From Cichorium intybus (taxonomy: Eukaryota; Streptophyta; Magnoliopsida; Asterales; Asteraceae), in contig JAKNSD010000059.1 in the NCBI GenBank assembly GCA_023525715.1, positions 52,607 through 116,606 on the forward strand: 64,000 bases of DNA. Direction: 5' to 3'. Below are positions 19,850 to 33,072 of the stretch, piece after piece (the first letter of the stretch is position 1; the number at the start of each line of letters is the position of its first letter). The notes beneath the pieces were generated by a model that saw nothing but the letters and a program-made list of their open reading frames with translations, was not told the DNA's origin and did not search any database. Made by a program: the position numbers and the translations under genes.

Positions 19850-19852
19850 CCC
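18944..19852 (-). other. Probable 5'-UTR intron of the GRAS gene
   Basis: On the minus strand an acceptor (pyrimidine tract then TTGTGCAG) ends at 18944, 88 bp before the ATG. A donor-like AGAG|GTGGGT lies at about 19852. Such a leader intron is common in PAT1-branch genes. Exon 1 would lie right of 19852. cDNA evidence is not available here, so the donor is tentative. Confidence 0.45.
19749..19850. repeat. (GA)n-(CA)n-(GA)n microsatellite near the GRAS 5' exon
   Basis: About 45 bp of GA, about 16 bp of CA, then about 30 bp of GA. On the gene strand it is a TC/CT tract just inside the proposed donor of the leader intron. Confidence 0.9.
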
Positions 19853-20159
19853 ACCTCTGAAAACACCATTAAAACGAGTTCTTGAGCTGAAGTTTCTGCA
19901 TGAAAGTAAAAATATTCAATCATGTTAGCGTGAATGGGGAGTTCTAGAGGGAAAAAAAACAAAGTTAGTTGAGTGTGGAGATGATGAATGATGTTAAAAG
20001 ATTATATAGAAAAAAGCGGATGAATGAAATGAGTTCTTTGGTGATTCGCATACCAATGAATGAGTGTAATTTGGGTTTGAATCGCACAGTGAAACCACAA
20101 CTCTGAAATAGAAAGTGGAGCGAAGGAGGATGCAGATCACCTCGGGGAAAGAGAGAGAA

Positions 20160-20771
20160 GTGGTGTAATTATACAGTCAATTTAGCCAGTCAATTTGGCC
20201 ACGTATTATTCAATTAAAAAAATCCGAATAAACTTTACGTAGGTTGTGTTAACTGTATCCGTATCTGAATCATTTAGAGCAATTGAGATGTCTAGAGCTA
20301 CATTCAGATGTCTGTTTAAAGGCTCTAAATGAACAGCTTATATATGAAAATACGTTGTTTAGTTAGTAAAACGTTTTACCATTCTGAAGTATTTTTTGAT
20401 GAGTAAAATGTTTTGGTTTTTAAAAATATCCGAACAAATTTAATGAATAATTATTCAAAATATAAACAGCATATTAAAAATCCGATTTAAACATGAATCA
20501 TCTCATATCCGAGAAAACATATTGAAACCCAATTTAACACCAATTTCTAGGTGGATGGATTATCGGAAACCTTGAATTCTTGCATCTGCTTAAAATATAA
20601 TTAGTATAAATTTTGAACTTATAAAACAACTATTTTTATCAAGGTTTAATCATTTTGACAATCCAACTGAACTAGCTTTTTGTGTTTATAAATTTTTGTG
20701 TGTATACATAAAAGAAAAAATTAAGAAGATGGGTTTGCCTAATGATGAGAAGTTGGTTTGCCACTATCTTT
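20160..20771. other. Upstream region of the GRAS gene, repeat remnants
   Basis: Contains 'acattcagatgtctg...gctctaaatgaacag' near 20300-20335, related in wording to the ATTCAG-rich stretch at 21900-22050. Probably a decayed MITE. No gene. Confidence 0.4.
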
Positions 20772-21136
20772 TAGGGGTGGAACTGGTACGGTATCGGTGT
20801 TTTTTCTTATATACCGTGTACCATACCAATTATAATTGGTATAAAAATTTGATTACCATTACCGTACCAAGTATGCTTGATACCAACTTAATTGGCTACC
20901 AACAAGTTTGGTTGGTACAAGTTGGTATCGGTATATACCAAAAACTTTACTTTTAATATTGATTGCCTTAACCGATCGTCGCTTACTTACGGGTTACTTG
21001 TGTAATTAGTTTTATTTTAATATCTTTTATTGTTTGAAAAAGAATTATTTTTAAGAGTTGTTTTAGTAATTAACTTCTGAGTGTGACTTGTTAGTTATTA
21101 TTCCTAACAAAAAATAAAAATATGAGTATCGGAATT

Positions 21137-21230
<94 letters not shown>

Positions 21231-21434
21231 TACACACACACACACGTATATGAATTGGTTGGACGGTACAACCGTGGTATTCAAAATTCTGTAGCGTTAC
21301 CGTACCAAGATTGCTTAATTGGTATGGTATTACCAGCCAAAAATATTGGCTACCAAACATGTTGGCTACCGACTTTATTGGTACGGCTGGTAACATGGTG
21401 GTTGGTTCTCCGTAGTACATTTTTGCCAGCCCTA
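20772..21434. mobile_element. Non-autonomous hAT element, GGTACC-rich, 663 bp
   Basis: Ends TAGGGGTGG / CCAGCCCTA (inverted). A perfect 8-bp target-site duplication CTATCTTT lies at 20764-20771 and 21435-21442. Subterminal DNA is full of TTGGTA/TACCAA and GGTACGG motifs in both orientations; the centre is a (TA)n run at 21141-21228 followed by CA repeats. No transposase. Confidence 0.9.
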
Positions 21435-21442
21435 CTATCTTT

Positions 21443-22060
21443 ACAAGAAAATAGCTAATGAAGATGTTCTTAAGGGTACTTTAGTGGAAATTGATCTCCA
21501 TACTTGTGAGCCATGGCAGATTCTTGCTAAGTTTAGTTTCTTCTAGTATACGTTCATGGATTACTTGATGTACAAACCTTATTTGATGGAAATTGTGAGA
21601 AGCAACGGAGAGTGAGCAACAACATAGGGGAACAGGCGGCGGGCGAAGCAAGCGGTCCCAGGCGGCGGAAGCAGCAGAGGTGAGCAATAGGAATGGCGAT
21701 AGTCAGACAACGTTTAGGGGCGTTGGCCAAGAGTAGCAGCGCCGCCGGCAGCAGTGGTATTGTCAGCGTAAATTTTCTAAGATGGGCGAAGAGGACCCGT
21801 TCATGCTGAAGAAAAAAAGAAGAAGAAAGGAGTAGTCAATGGTGAAGAGAAAAAGATGAGAGAATATTAGGGTAAAGGGTAATTGTGTAATATTTTTAAT
21901 GTAATGCCCGTTCAGTTTATCTTTACCTCTTAATGGTTCAGAGCCAATTAAAAGACTTTTTTCCATTCAGATGTGTTATTTTTACAAATCAAACAGTCCT
22001 AGCCATTCAGAGCCTCTTAATCATTCAGATTAAGAGGCTATCAAACACACCCTTAATATA
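21443..22060. other. Mixed repeat DNA with GC-rich patch and ATTCAG motifs
   Basis: 21600-21760 is GC-rich (ggcggcgggcgaagc...gccgccggcagcag), unlike its surroundings, and might be a captured gene piece. 21900-22060 carries 'gttcag', 'cattcag' and 'agaggctatcaaacacaccc', the style of a MITE end. No supported gene. Confidence 0.4.
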
Positions 22061-22647
22061 GTAGATTAAAATTTTCATCCTTGTAATTTCAAAACGAACC
22101 CCTAGGAAAGCGTTGTCACATCTATTATTAATTAAATCTCTTTCAGATTTTCCTGTGAAAGCAGTTCAATTACTCTAATTGAATGAACCACGTTTGTTCC
22201 TTATGTTCTTTATTTTTTTCGCATCTTTGGTTGTCATGTTTGTGTTGTTTATCGATTTTGACACCTACGTTAATGATGAGCAAACAAAGCCGCTAAAGTC
22301 ATTGTTCAAGATAGAGAGTAGGATGCTTAAACAAAATCCACACCTATCACATGCAATTGAAGATGTGGAAACACAGTTGTTTTATATTCATATATTTTAA
22401 AACAGAAAATATCAAGTTTGTAGTTTGAGACCGGATTTGTTATAAATCAGAGCGAGACCGGTATCACATCAATTTATATTAGTCAAATTTTTGAGTTTTT
22501 TATTTATCTTTATGTTAAAATTCAATTGTTTGGATGAAGCACTACGACAAACGCACTTTCTGCACGATTATCTAGACCAGTGAAGATGACAAGAAGAATC
22601 AAACATGAATACAATGATTTTAGTGGTTCACTTCAATCCAATTTGAT

Positions 22648-22711
<64 letters not shown>

Positions 22712-23784
22712 AATGCTATACAAAGTATACACTACACTTTATACAACTTTACGACTCAATCACCACACACATTGGTTACAACTCTTGAGAGGTGTTTATA
22801 ATGGACAAAAGATCTAAAGAAATTATGACAAATCTTTCTTCACCATGCTTCCAACAATATCCTGCAGATCATGACACGTCAGGGGTCATGTATGTCAAAA
22901 CACCTTTCTACACTTGCATGCTGCCTATGCATGACATGGAATCCTATGCAATGAGAGTTTTAGTAAAAAAATCTCTAATAGTGAACCTGTTTTCTAATGT
23001 GTTGGAGCTGCTTCTCTTGCACCTCTGATAGGCCATTAACCTTCAAGATACCTGAAGAAGTTATTGGGACAACTACTAACACTACTATGGTGAGTAACAT
23101 GATTTTAAGCACATGATAATAATATTATGTATTTCATACTTTCCCATAGTGTCATGTTTTGACATTTAAAGAAAATTGACTAGACATTTTATTTTGTTTC
23201 AAGCCATTATTGAATCCCATTTGAATTCTAGAATGTCTAGAGACGCTTGACCTTAACTAAGCTTTTTAAGGATCACTTGTTATCGTTCAAGTGTGGCTCA
23301 TATTACTTATTTTGACGAGAAAATAGAATATCGTATGCTAACAAAGAGATTTATTAAATTTATTATTTTGGTGCAAACCCAATGTTTCTTAAAGGAATAT
23401 CTATTATACGAGTAAATTGAAGATATGAGAGTTGATTACAATATTTGGTAACTTGATAAATGTTCTAATAATGTATCTTTGTTAAGTAGAATGTTAATAT
23501 TATGCATTAGGCTTATCCTTCCTAATGACTACTTCTATGGCATGTGCTTAGTGAGCAATAATCAACAAGAAAGAGAATAAAGGAGACACTTGAGGATGAC
23601 TAAGAACTCGATATGCACTTTGGCTAAACTTAGATTTTGTCCATTTTAACATTCCCTCTTATTTTTCTGAATTACGTTTCACAAGTTCAAATATTATAAT
23701 TGTTATGAACTCATTGATATTTCTAATGCTATTATACATTTAATGAAGTTTTTGAAAGTATGTCTTTATTTCAAACTATCCATA
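22061..23784. other. Intergenic DNA with (TA)n, possible LTR remainder
   Basis: A (TA)n run at 22649-22709. The right part should include the LTR of the gypsy element whose 3' LTR end and primer site lie at 23785-23815, but its left boundary is not visible. Short frames at 22179 and 22792 have no recognisable homology. Confidence 0.35.
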
Positions 23785-23815
23785 CAAGGGGTGTTACAAA
23801 TTGGTATTATAGCCT
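23785..23815 (+). mobile_element. Gypsy-type LTR 3' end and tRNA primer-binding site
   Basis: GGGGTGTTACA (LTR end), a 2-base spacer, then TTGGTATTATAGCCTAGG, close to the initiator-Met tRNA primer site TGGTATCAGAGC plus the usual CTAGG. It marks the start of a decayed Ty3/gypsy internal region on the right. Confidence 0.6.
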
Positions 23816-25768
23816 AGGTTTCAAGGAAGATACTAGGATTAATACTTAGACTTAAAGTATAAGGTAAGTGTTGACATCATGAGAGAGATATACATATTCT
23901 ATTAGTATGATAGACTTAAATAGAACTCTTTAAAGTTATATAAGTTAATAACTCTTGAGTATTAGTCTACTACTATGCTAAGCACATATAGAAATCATGA
24001 TTTACACAACAGGCAACCTGCAAGTCCAATACCCATCACGGGAAGCAATGTTTAAATTGTAAGAAATATAAAACTAAATCTGGATCAAATATTATTTATG
24101 TTTTCAAAGAAATGATGTTGTTAGTCCCAAAATATGTTTAATGATCTCATGATAAAAACTTGCAATAATTTTCCTTATATAAAAACATTTATCTTATAAG
24201 TCCTGCAAGATCTATGTCAATACATGATTTTAAGATAACCCATTTTATGAATTAGATATTAGAATTAGTCCAAGTATTTTACGTAACACGGCTTGCTCAT
24301 AGAACTTTTGACCATTTCTATTAGTCAATCTATGTCAACTCTATCCATTGACGATTTGAAGTCACGAGTTATGTTGCTCATGAAGAAATATCAACTACAA
24401 GATTATCCATATGGTATACAACAGTTATTTGTTAGTAAATTATTGGAACAAAATCTATGAGTTGAATATATGAAGTACATAAACTAACTACTTTAAGGAG
24501 CAACATAAACGTATAAAGAGAGGACAACATAATACTAGCAAGTTGAAAATAGTTAATTAGTTTTTTATAAGTCATAAAATTACATAGTCTTCATGTCATC
24601 CAAAGATAGGTATAGTTTCTTGTATGTCAAAAACAATGTCCAAATTCAAAGTGATGATAGTGTATAAATTCATTTAATACGTCATATCTTCTATATGATC
24701 TGCTTAAGACAAAGAGCATGGGTGAGAAGTAAAAGTATACAAAAGACTTAACTGTTTCAACTGTAGACATAACTTTTCATCTCTATTGCATTGTGGTTTG
24801 AAGCCAACAGGCCTGGTGGTCCTTTTAGTATGCTAGTTCATCCTTGGTTTTGGTCCACTTTGTGTTTATGGTTTTGTCTCGTTATAATCCTTTAACAATC
24901 ACCAAATCCTTTAACAATCACCAAAGATTATAAAAATTTGAAACTTACAGCCCTTAAACTATTAAAAACACTTCTTTTTGAAATTACAAGAGCAAAATTT
25001 TACAATTTTAAAGATAACCAACCAAGAAAATGTTCAAACACAAACTATTTTGTGAAAGCAAAATCCTAGTGAAAATGACTTTGATGACAACATTGTTTCC
25101 ACATACATGTGGAAAAACATTCATGTTGATACTTTAGTATATGTAAAAACATTTAAATCATCAAAACATTATTGAAATAATTTTAATAATAAAAATGTTT
25201 CTTACTATTTTAGAGAACACCATCAAGACTAATAAACACCATTTTAATTTTATGATCTGATGTTTTAAAAGTGGCTTTGAAACTAGTATTGAGGGATTGA
25301 TGATAAAGTAAACTTTAATAATAATGGCAACAAACATAGTTTAAAGTTTTTTAATCATTAAGAACCTTGTGTCAAGTTGGAACAAATTGGATGAACAAAT
25401 CCAAATGATGTTTAGAAACCTACCTCAAGATGAAGTGACCCTTTAATTTTGGAGATCAATAACTCACTTTGGACGATACATCTATCAAGTATATGGTATG
25501 AAATTTAGGGTATTTAAGTGTTTCCTTTTAGATGATGGTTATGAACAAAAAGATCATTTTATATTTATCTAGTGAACTTTTTTCGAAACCAATCAAGCCA
25601 AATAACTATAAAACCTCATACACATTAATTAATTGAATGACTTTAATTAAATAACACTTTGTTTAATTTTCAATAGATAAATTGTCTATTTATTTATATT
25701 GTATTTGACCTATAAATAATAAAAAATATTAGTTAATTATTTATTTGAAGTCGCCTAGTAATGAACTT
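23816..25768. other. Decayed retroelement interior, no readable domains
   Basis: AT-rich, stop-dense in all frames; follows the primer site above. A 19-bp direct duplication 'atcctttaacaatcaccaaa' occurs at about 24887-24925. Confidence 0.35.
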
Positions 25769-27813
25769 TGTAACATCCCAAAATTTGGATGTCTAGAAAG
25801 AAAGAAAGAAACTTAAATAAGTTGGAAAATGGCGATAATTGTAACAATGGCAAAATGGTCAAAATGCTAAAATGGTCATTTTGCATGAGCAAAAAGGAAA
25901 ATGCTAGTAAACATGACCATTACATGGATTTATATGAGTTTTATATAACTATAATACTGGTGGGTATAGCACAAGGGTAAAAACGGAAAAGATGCAAAAA
26001 TATAATTTAATATAGAATGACAAAAAGTGTCAACTTCGAGGCCGTAAACCCCTATCTTAAAGGCGAGATATGAGAAAACAACAAACATGGTAACTTGTAA
26101 AGGACATGAAAATGAAATGAGATAAAAAAAGAACTAAGCTTGAAACGAGCTTGTATGGAGAAGTTACAAGCTTGCAAAGTTAGATAAAAAAGTTAGTAAA
26201 AGATGATTGGAAAATGGGACAACTTCAAAGGGTCAAGTTTGAAGCTTAATAAGTCAACATCTGGAGTTAATGAGAAGAAACTTTCTATATGAAAGTTGTA
26301 ATACTCATGGCACTGAAAGCATAAGAAAAAGAATCAAGACAATCTGACATGTAACGCAACGGTATGAATTTTTGAAAATAGTCAGTTAAAGTTAGAGAGA
26401 GTTGTGATAAGCCTAACAAAGATTTTGATTCAATTTGAGTTTAGGACGAAGGAGTTATGTTTGTTTGGAAAATGACACACTAAAACCTCAAAAGTAATGC
26501 ACTTTCCGATCATCGATGTTGGAGACCACAAAAGTCAAGATACAACGACTTTTAATTAAAAATGCAGAACGTGAAATTTGTAGAGCTCGTGGCCAGCTCT
26601 TCATAGGTACAAGGATCATGAAAATCGAATTTTATATGGAAGAGTTATGGTGACTTAAAAATAAGTAAAATCCTCAGTAAATGTTGAAAATTATTATAAG
26701 GTCATATCTAACATGTAAAAATGGTATGTCTTACATGTTGACTTGATTGAAAATTTAAAATTGATGGCTGTTATTTGTCTTTTATGTTCGACAAAAGTTA
26801 AGAGAGAAAGAGATAGGAAAATGAGGGACATTTAAGACATTTACCCTAATTGACCCAAGGGATTATGAGAACCAGAAAGAGGGAGATACCGAAATCGGGC
26901 AACAACACTGCTATTGCTACCATCACAAAGAAAAATAGTAGGAGGCAGTCCGGAGACAACCATCGACAACTTTTAAATGCTTTTGATTTCACCAATTTGA
27001 ACATGTTTACAAGGTAATTTCTTTTAGACCCAAGTTATGTATGAAAAGAGTTTTAGTTTTGGAATACATGTCAAATTGGGTTGAGACTTTTGTTTACTTT
27101 GATGAAAGCTTATAATTAAACATGTATTGAATTGTAAGCTGGGATGATTGATACTGAGATGATTGATACTGAACTCTAGACAAATGATATTTGGAGTCAA
27201 AGTTTGGAATTCGAAATTTGTTCAATGCATGTTGAATTTAGTCTAAGGATTTAGTACTATGTGTCAAGATTGAAACCACCCGACAGTGAAATTGAAATGG
27301 TTAATGAGTTAAGCATTTACATGTTTGATTTCTAGTTTTGGTCAAATACAAGTGTTTAAGCAACCATGGATAAATGGAATTGAACTGGTAAAAGTGAAAG
27401 TTTGATGCTACTTGAAACATTACAAAGTACCTTATGATCGAGTTTGAACCACGATATAACTAAAAGTACATGAACTGGAATATGAAGATTTCGACAGTTT
27501 TGACTTCTTTGTCAAAGTCAAACAATGGACTAAAAACCAAAGTCCTTGGAATTTGTTTGATATATGGAGAAATTGGGTTTAGATTCACGACATAATACAA
27601 ATATAGAGTTAAAACACCAAAAATAAACAAGCTATTTAAGCTATTTAGCTTAGTTATAATCACTTAGCTAGAAAGGGGTCAACTTTGACTTTGGTAAATG
27701 TCATGAATTATATAAGAACAATGAAATTCCAAGTTTATGGCTAAACGCTAGTAAACTTTTATATGTAGGACAAATTTTGATGTTGAAATGAAACATGGAA
27801 TCGTGAATATGTA

Positions 27814-27905
<92 letters not shown>

Positions 27906-28780
27906 AATCAGTTAAATGTATGAGTTGGTTTTATGACAAATTACTATAATGGATTTTCAAGACTAATTATGTATATATAAATGGGGACAAATTTTGTATG
28001 TTACTTTAAATTGAATACTTGTGATGAAAAGGATTTATCAAACTTATCTTTAGAATGTAGTTTTGCAAGTTGTTTGAAACTTATACATGTGCTTGAAAGT
28101 TTATTATAGGCTGGAATTGGAATGGAATTGTGTATTCCAACTTTAATGGGACAATTCTTGGTATATTTAATAATGTATGAAATTAGAATAAGCTCAAGGA
28201 AAAGTAGCATTTCTTTTGTGTTTAATTGTATAATACACCACTAATCTTTTTATTTAATCAATAGTGATTGAAGGGTGCTTGGAAGCGATTAAATTCAAAA
28301 GCAAAATGGATTAGTGTAGCTAGTTGTACCTAGCTACTAATGTGGGTACTTGACACTATTTTCCATACATAGGGCACATGTCATAAATTATTTTGCTAGT
28401 ATTTTTCTATAAGTTGAAGCATATGGTTTTACTTTGGAAAGTAGTGTACTATGAAAATAAAAGTTGAGTGTCATGAATATTTCGACAAGAATTTTAGTAG
28501 TATATTGTTACAACTTGAAATTGTTTTGTTATGCTTGAATAATTAGTGATTACTATGAGATTTTCAAAAATAGTACTTGACTTCTATATGAAGTATAAGT
28601 AAAGCTATTCAAAAAATGTTTGATATGATAAAAAGTTCTCTAAAGTATGAATATTGAAACTTATTCTAGAGCAATTATCCTTCTTTTTCTAGATGAAAAG
28701 TATGTTTATGGTTTCATGGGGAAATTAAATTTACATTATTAAGATTTATGCAAGTTTTATGAAAGATTCTAAGTTGTTAA
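25769..28780 (+). mobile_element. Gypsy LTR-like sequence, plus orientation
   Basis: Starts TGTAACATCCCAAAATTTGG, a typical 5' edge of Tekay/Del-type gypsy LTRs, and has LTR-like phrases ('gtagagctcgtggccagctc', 'gaaaatcgaattttatatgg'). The right edge is not certain; it seems to stop where the minus-oriented LTR begins at 28781. Contains a (GT)n(AT)n run at 27813-27901. No coding domains. Confidence 0.5.
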
Positions 28781-29594
28781 TGTAACTCCCCAAAATCCAG
28801 AGTGAAATTTTTCGTTTTAAAACTATACAAATACATAAAACAGGTTGTCAAATAAAACGATCCAGATTAAAACTTAATATTTAAAACATATAAATCGCAT
28901 TTAACAAAACATTTACAAACATTATCCAGTGGAAGACTTGATTACCAAAAACCTCACATGCGGTACAGTCGCGCCGTGCTCAAGCACAAGCTAGCAAATA
29001 CCTGAAAAACTGTTAGGGTGAAAGAGTAAGCAAAAAGTTTAGTGAGTTCCCCAAAATACCACACTATTCATCACATAACATATAATCACAAAAGGTCTCC
29101 AAGCTTGCCTCAAACAACTTGGCTCTTGGGCTTGCCCCGATCCGCCTCGGCTAGGAACTCACGAGCTTGCCCCGTCTTGTTCGTCATCGAATCAACTCAT
29201 CCTTTGGACGCTCGAGCTTGCCCCGATCCGTCCGAATATCAACTCATCCTTTGACTCTCGGGCTTGCCCCGATCCGTCGATCAATCATATAAAGCACAAC
29301 AAACACATTACTATACACAGTAATTGAGATACCTACGCATGTAACTTCACCCATAGTATAGTGAGAAGACTCACTTGATCTGCGAGGTCATGCTAGACAA
29401 CACTCCACGTGAGTGCCCTCAAATCTCGACAATACGAACTTCCTAACAAGGATAAACTTCACTTAGAACTTCCTAACTCCAGACAGGGTAAACCTCTAAG
29501 ACCAGTACCCCGAACCCTCAAGTTTGACCACAAGTCATACTGGTCAAAAATTCAATGGTCAAAGTTTAAAGTCAAAGTCAACGGTCAATAGGCA

Positions 29595-29631
29595 GTTAGC
29601 GCCGCTATCTTCCCTAGATAGCGTCGCTAAC
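29595..29631. repeat. 16-bp hairpin in the gypsy LTR
   Basis: Arms GTTAGCGCCGCTATCT (29595-29610) and AGATAGCGTCGCTAAC (29616-29631) pair at 15 of 16 positions around a 5-base loop. Related TTAGCGTCGCTAA and TTAGCGACGCTAA palindromes lie near 30807 and 30852 in the same LTR. Confidence 0.85.
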
Positions 29632-30200
29632 TATGAACAGTCTCAAAAATCCATTAAGCTCTTAATCCATTTAGCCAATGACTCAAATCTTCTAGGGACC
29701 TTCCAAAACAGTCCCTACGTCCATAAAAAACCTAACTTTACCATCCAAACATAACTATACAAGTTCATGAACAAGATCCAAGTCCAAAATTGTTCAAAAC
29801 TAAACAAAATAACCAAAGAGAGTTTGGCTTACTCTCTAAACCAACTTAATGCTTCTAAATCAGGACTTAAAGGCATAAAGTTCCAAACTTTATCCTTCCC
29901 AACCATGGACAACACCAAAAAGGGACCATTACTCCATTTCAATCCATAAAATACCACTAAAAACACAAGAAGAACCTTAAAAATGCATAAAGGTGGGAAC
30001 TTTACTCACAATAGTCCAGAAACAAGAAGCTTTATCTGATTTCCATTTGAAGAATGCCTCCAAGGAACACCATGCATCCTCTAGAATCATAATCTCTTCA
30101 AGAATACCTTCCAAAGTCACCAAATGAGCCAAAACCATCTAAGAGAGCTAGAGAGAGAGAGAGAGGAGAAAAACGACCTTAGGGCTGAAATGTGTTAATA

Positions 30201-30723
<523 letters not shown>

Positions 30724-30945
30724 TGTCAATGGTAGGTGCCCTAGGTTCCCAAACCAAATATATGGCCCAAACTTCAAAATCTAATGTTTTGAGCCAAAAT
30801 CAGCAATTAGCGTCGCTAACTGCACATCGTGCAAACCCACTCAGCAGAAGCACATTAGCGACGCTAAAAGCACATTAACCTATTTTCTCCCAGAATTTGA
30901 TTTCTTTTAACTCAAGACTTGGCATTTGGGGATTAGGGTCTTACA

Positions 30946-31608
30946 ACTCTCCCCCACTTAACGGGATTTTGTCCCCGAAATCCTTTCCTTACATACCCTA
31001 ACCACGAGCTTAAACCTCAAACCAATCCATGGTCAATAAAATCCTTACATTCCCGAAATTCCGAAACCAAAAAGATCTCACTACCAACCTCGAATAATGA
31101 TCACAAACACCCCACAACGATTCCTTCATACCAGAAATCACACCCTGCTGCTCGGGAACCACACTGACCGTCATGCGCCTAATATTAATTCGCCTGCAGA
31201 GCTACAAACAACCTTACAAATCTCTATTCCAGGTTCCCGACCTAGGATCAACTACCCAACCAACTATAGCAAACTCAAACGGCGACACTCAACCAATTCT
31301 CCAACACAGGGCTGTAACACCCGACCCTTCCCACACACCAGACCAACTCGGCATAACCGAAAACCACCAACTTAAACTGAAAACCTCACAGATCTAACGT
31401 ATCCAGAAAAAAAATACGGCCTTCGAATTATCAAGAACGAACTCAAGATGCACCCGAACAGGGACCACAACCACATTTCCTTACCAAAACCAACCCAACT
31501 TTCAAACATACAAAACTTCCCAAGGAAGGTACCTAACCACCTCGACGATCAAAACCCAGTCCGGAACGCAACACATTAAAACTTCCAACCGTTTCCTAGA
31601 TCAGTTAT
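30946..31608 (-). mobile_element. Gypsy 3' internal region (PPT side), minus orientation
   Basis: The polypurine tract (30946-30970) is followed by a C- and A-rich stretch without stable frames, the style of the region between integrase and 3' LTR. It is split by the solo LTR at 31609-33067 and seems to continue at 33068-33200. Confidence 0.5.
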
Positions 31609-33067
31609 TGTTGAGGCGTCACAACCACCAAATAAATTGAGATAAATAAAAATCTTAGAATGTGTGCTGCTCAATTTACTAGTAAGGTAGTAACGGATAA
31701 GTAGGGTCAATCCTTAGGGACAAAGGGACTTGATTATATTGATTTCTTTACAAAGATACGTGAGAACATGAGGGGGGATTTTAAAACTTGCAAATAATAA
31801 TACTAAACATCAATACTTTAAATCCTACTAGATGGAATGAAATTTCGATTCTGTCTTACATATTTGATAATGGTAATCACTATAGACTAGAAATCACATC
31901 GGCTTCATCTAAAATGGTTTTCAAGCGTTAACAAGCTCTAACACTTTAGTTCATTAAATTATTTACTCAAAACATGCTCTTTGAAATAAACCTATTTTTC
32001 TTAAGCACAACTCAAACAAGCTCTTGAATTATATTAAGGAAAACGTGTTAAGATTCATTTGAACAAACCAATGAACACTCAATACTTCTTGTATGCTCGG
32101 AAGCGTAAAAGTGTGTGTTTCAAATTTCACACGAGTAAACCCAACATAAGATCAAATACAGTGGTGTTACAAAGATCCATTTATGAAACAATTACAGATT
32201 CCATAAATGAAATAACAAACTTGATAAACATATCAATTCTAGTGGCCAACATGAAAATCAATTTACACAATTGATAAACAAATTTGAAAGACTAGATGAA
32301 AGTAAACATGCTTCTAGTCAAATGATTAAGTACTGATATCACATGTTTGCAGAATCAGAAAGTGAAGATATTTAGCCACACATGTTATGACTAGATCTCT
32401 TGAATGAAAAGCAATAAAAGTTGTTAAATTGTACTTACAAACAACGTTTCAAATCACAAATTAACGCTTCCAAGTGTTTTTGGTTGAATCCTTCTCTAAA
32501 CTTTCGTATTCTCCTCTTCAAAAAGTGAGTTCCCCCATAAATGACTCAAAACAACCCTTAAAAACCGTGTAGAAAACTACTGCAGAATTTCAGTTTTACG
32601 CGTCACACGGCCCGTGTAAGGCTACACGGGTCGTGTAGGGTCTTCAAGTCATCGATGCAGTTTCTAGACAGGACTCACACGACCCGTGTAGAGGTACACG
32701 ACCCGTGTGAGATTCCTTCACAATCGATGCAGTGGGTTGGGGTGGTCTGGCACGACCCGTGTAGGGCCACACGACCTGTGTGGGTCTTCAGGCTCCATTT
32801 TTTCATTCTTTTTACTTCAAAAGCTTCCATTTTGAACTCCGAAGCTTTATAGCCATTCCAAGCCTCGTTCTGTCCTCTCGCTCCACTCCTCCATGTCTCC
32901 AATTCTCCTTGCGCCGCTGCCAAGCTCATTTTTCACCTAAAATCACACACAAACTTATGAAGTGTCGTTGGCCCCGGAAAGTAAATGAAAATTTATGAAA
33001 ATAACTAAAAAGATAAATAATGAAATGTAAAAATGACCCGGAAAAGATGCATAAAATGCATCCAACA
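31609..33067. mobile_element. Solo LTR, 1459 bp
   Basis: Ends TGTTGAGGCG...CATCCAACA, flanked by GTTAT (31604-31608) and GTTAA (33068-33072), a 5-bp duplication with one change. The left part has 'cggataagtagggtcaatcc', a phrase common near plant LTR ends. No coding domains inside, hence a solo LTR. Contains CACACGACCCGTGTAG palindromes at 32600-32785. Confidence 0.6.
32600..32785. repeat. CACACG-GCCC/ACCC-GTGT palindrome cluster
   Basis: At least six copies of ACACG(A/G)CCCGTGT or its complement, in pairs separated by about 7 bp; the spacer 'atcgatgcagt' is also repeated. It lies inside the solo LTR and may be an LTR promoter or terminator structure. Confidence 0.8.
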
Positions 33068-33072
33068 GTTAA

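Noticed and set aside
21063..21458. Tyr-Ile repeat frames over TA microsatellites (also at 22580, 30375, 36420, 39410, 52133, 53937, 59487)
   Set aside because: Alternating YI/CV peptides from (TA)n and (TG)n; no coding potential.
22179..23028. Short frames of 73-78 codons
   Set aside because: No recognisable homology, splice context or promoter; they lie in repeat-rich DNA.
27460..28210. Minus-strand frames of 67-69 codons
   Set aside because: Within a gypsy LTR-like sequence; no domain and no conservation evidence.
31097..31397. Plus-strand frames of 74-92 codons
   Set aside because: C-rich gypsy 3' region read on the wrong strand; composition only.
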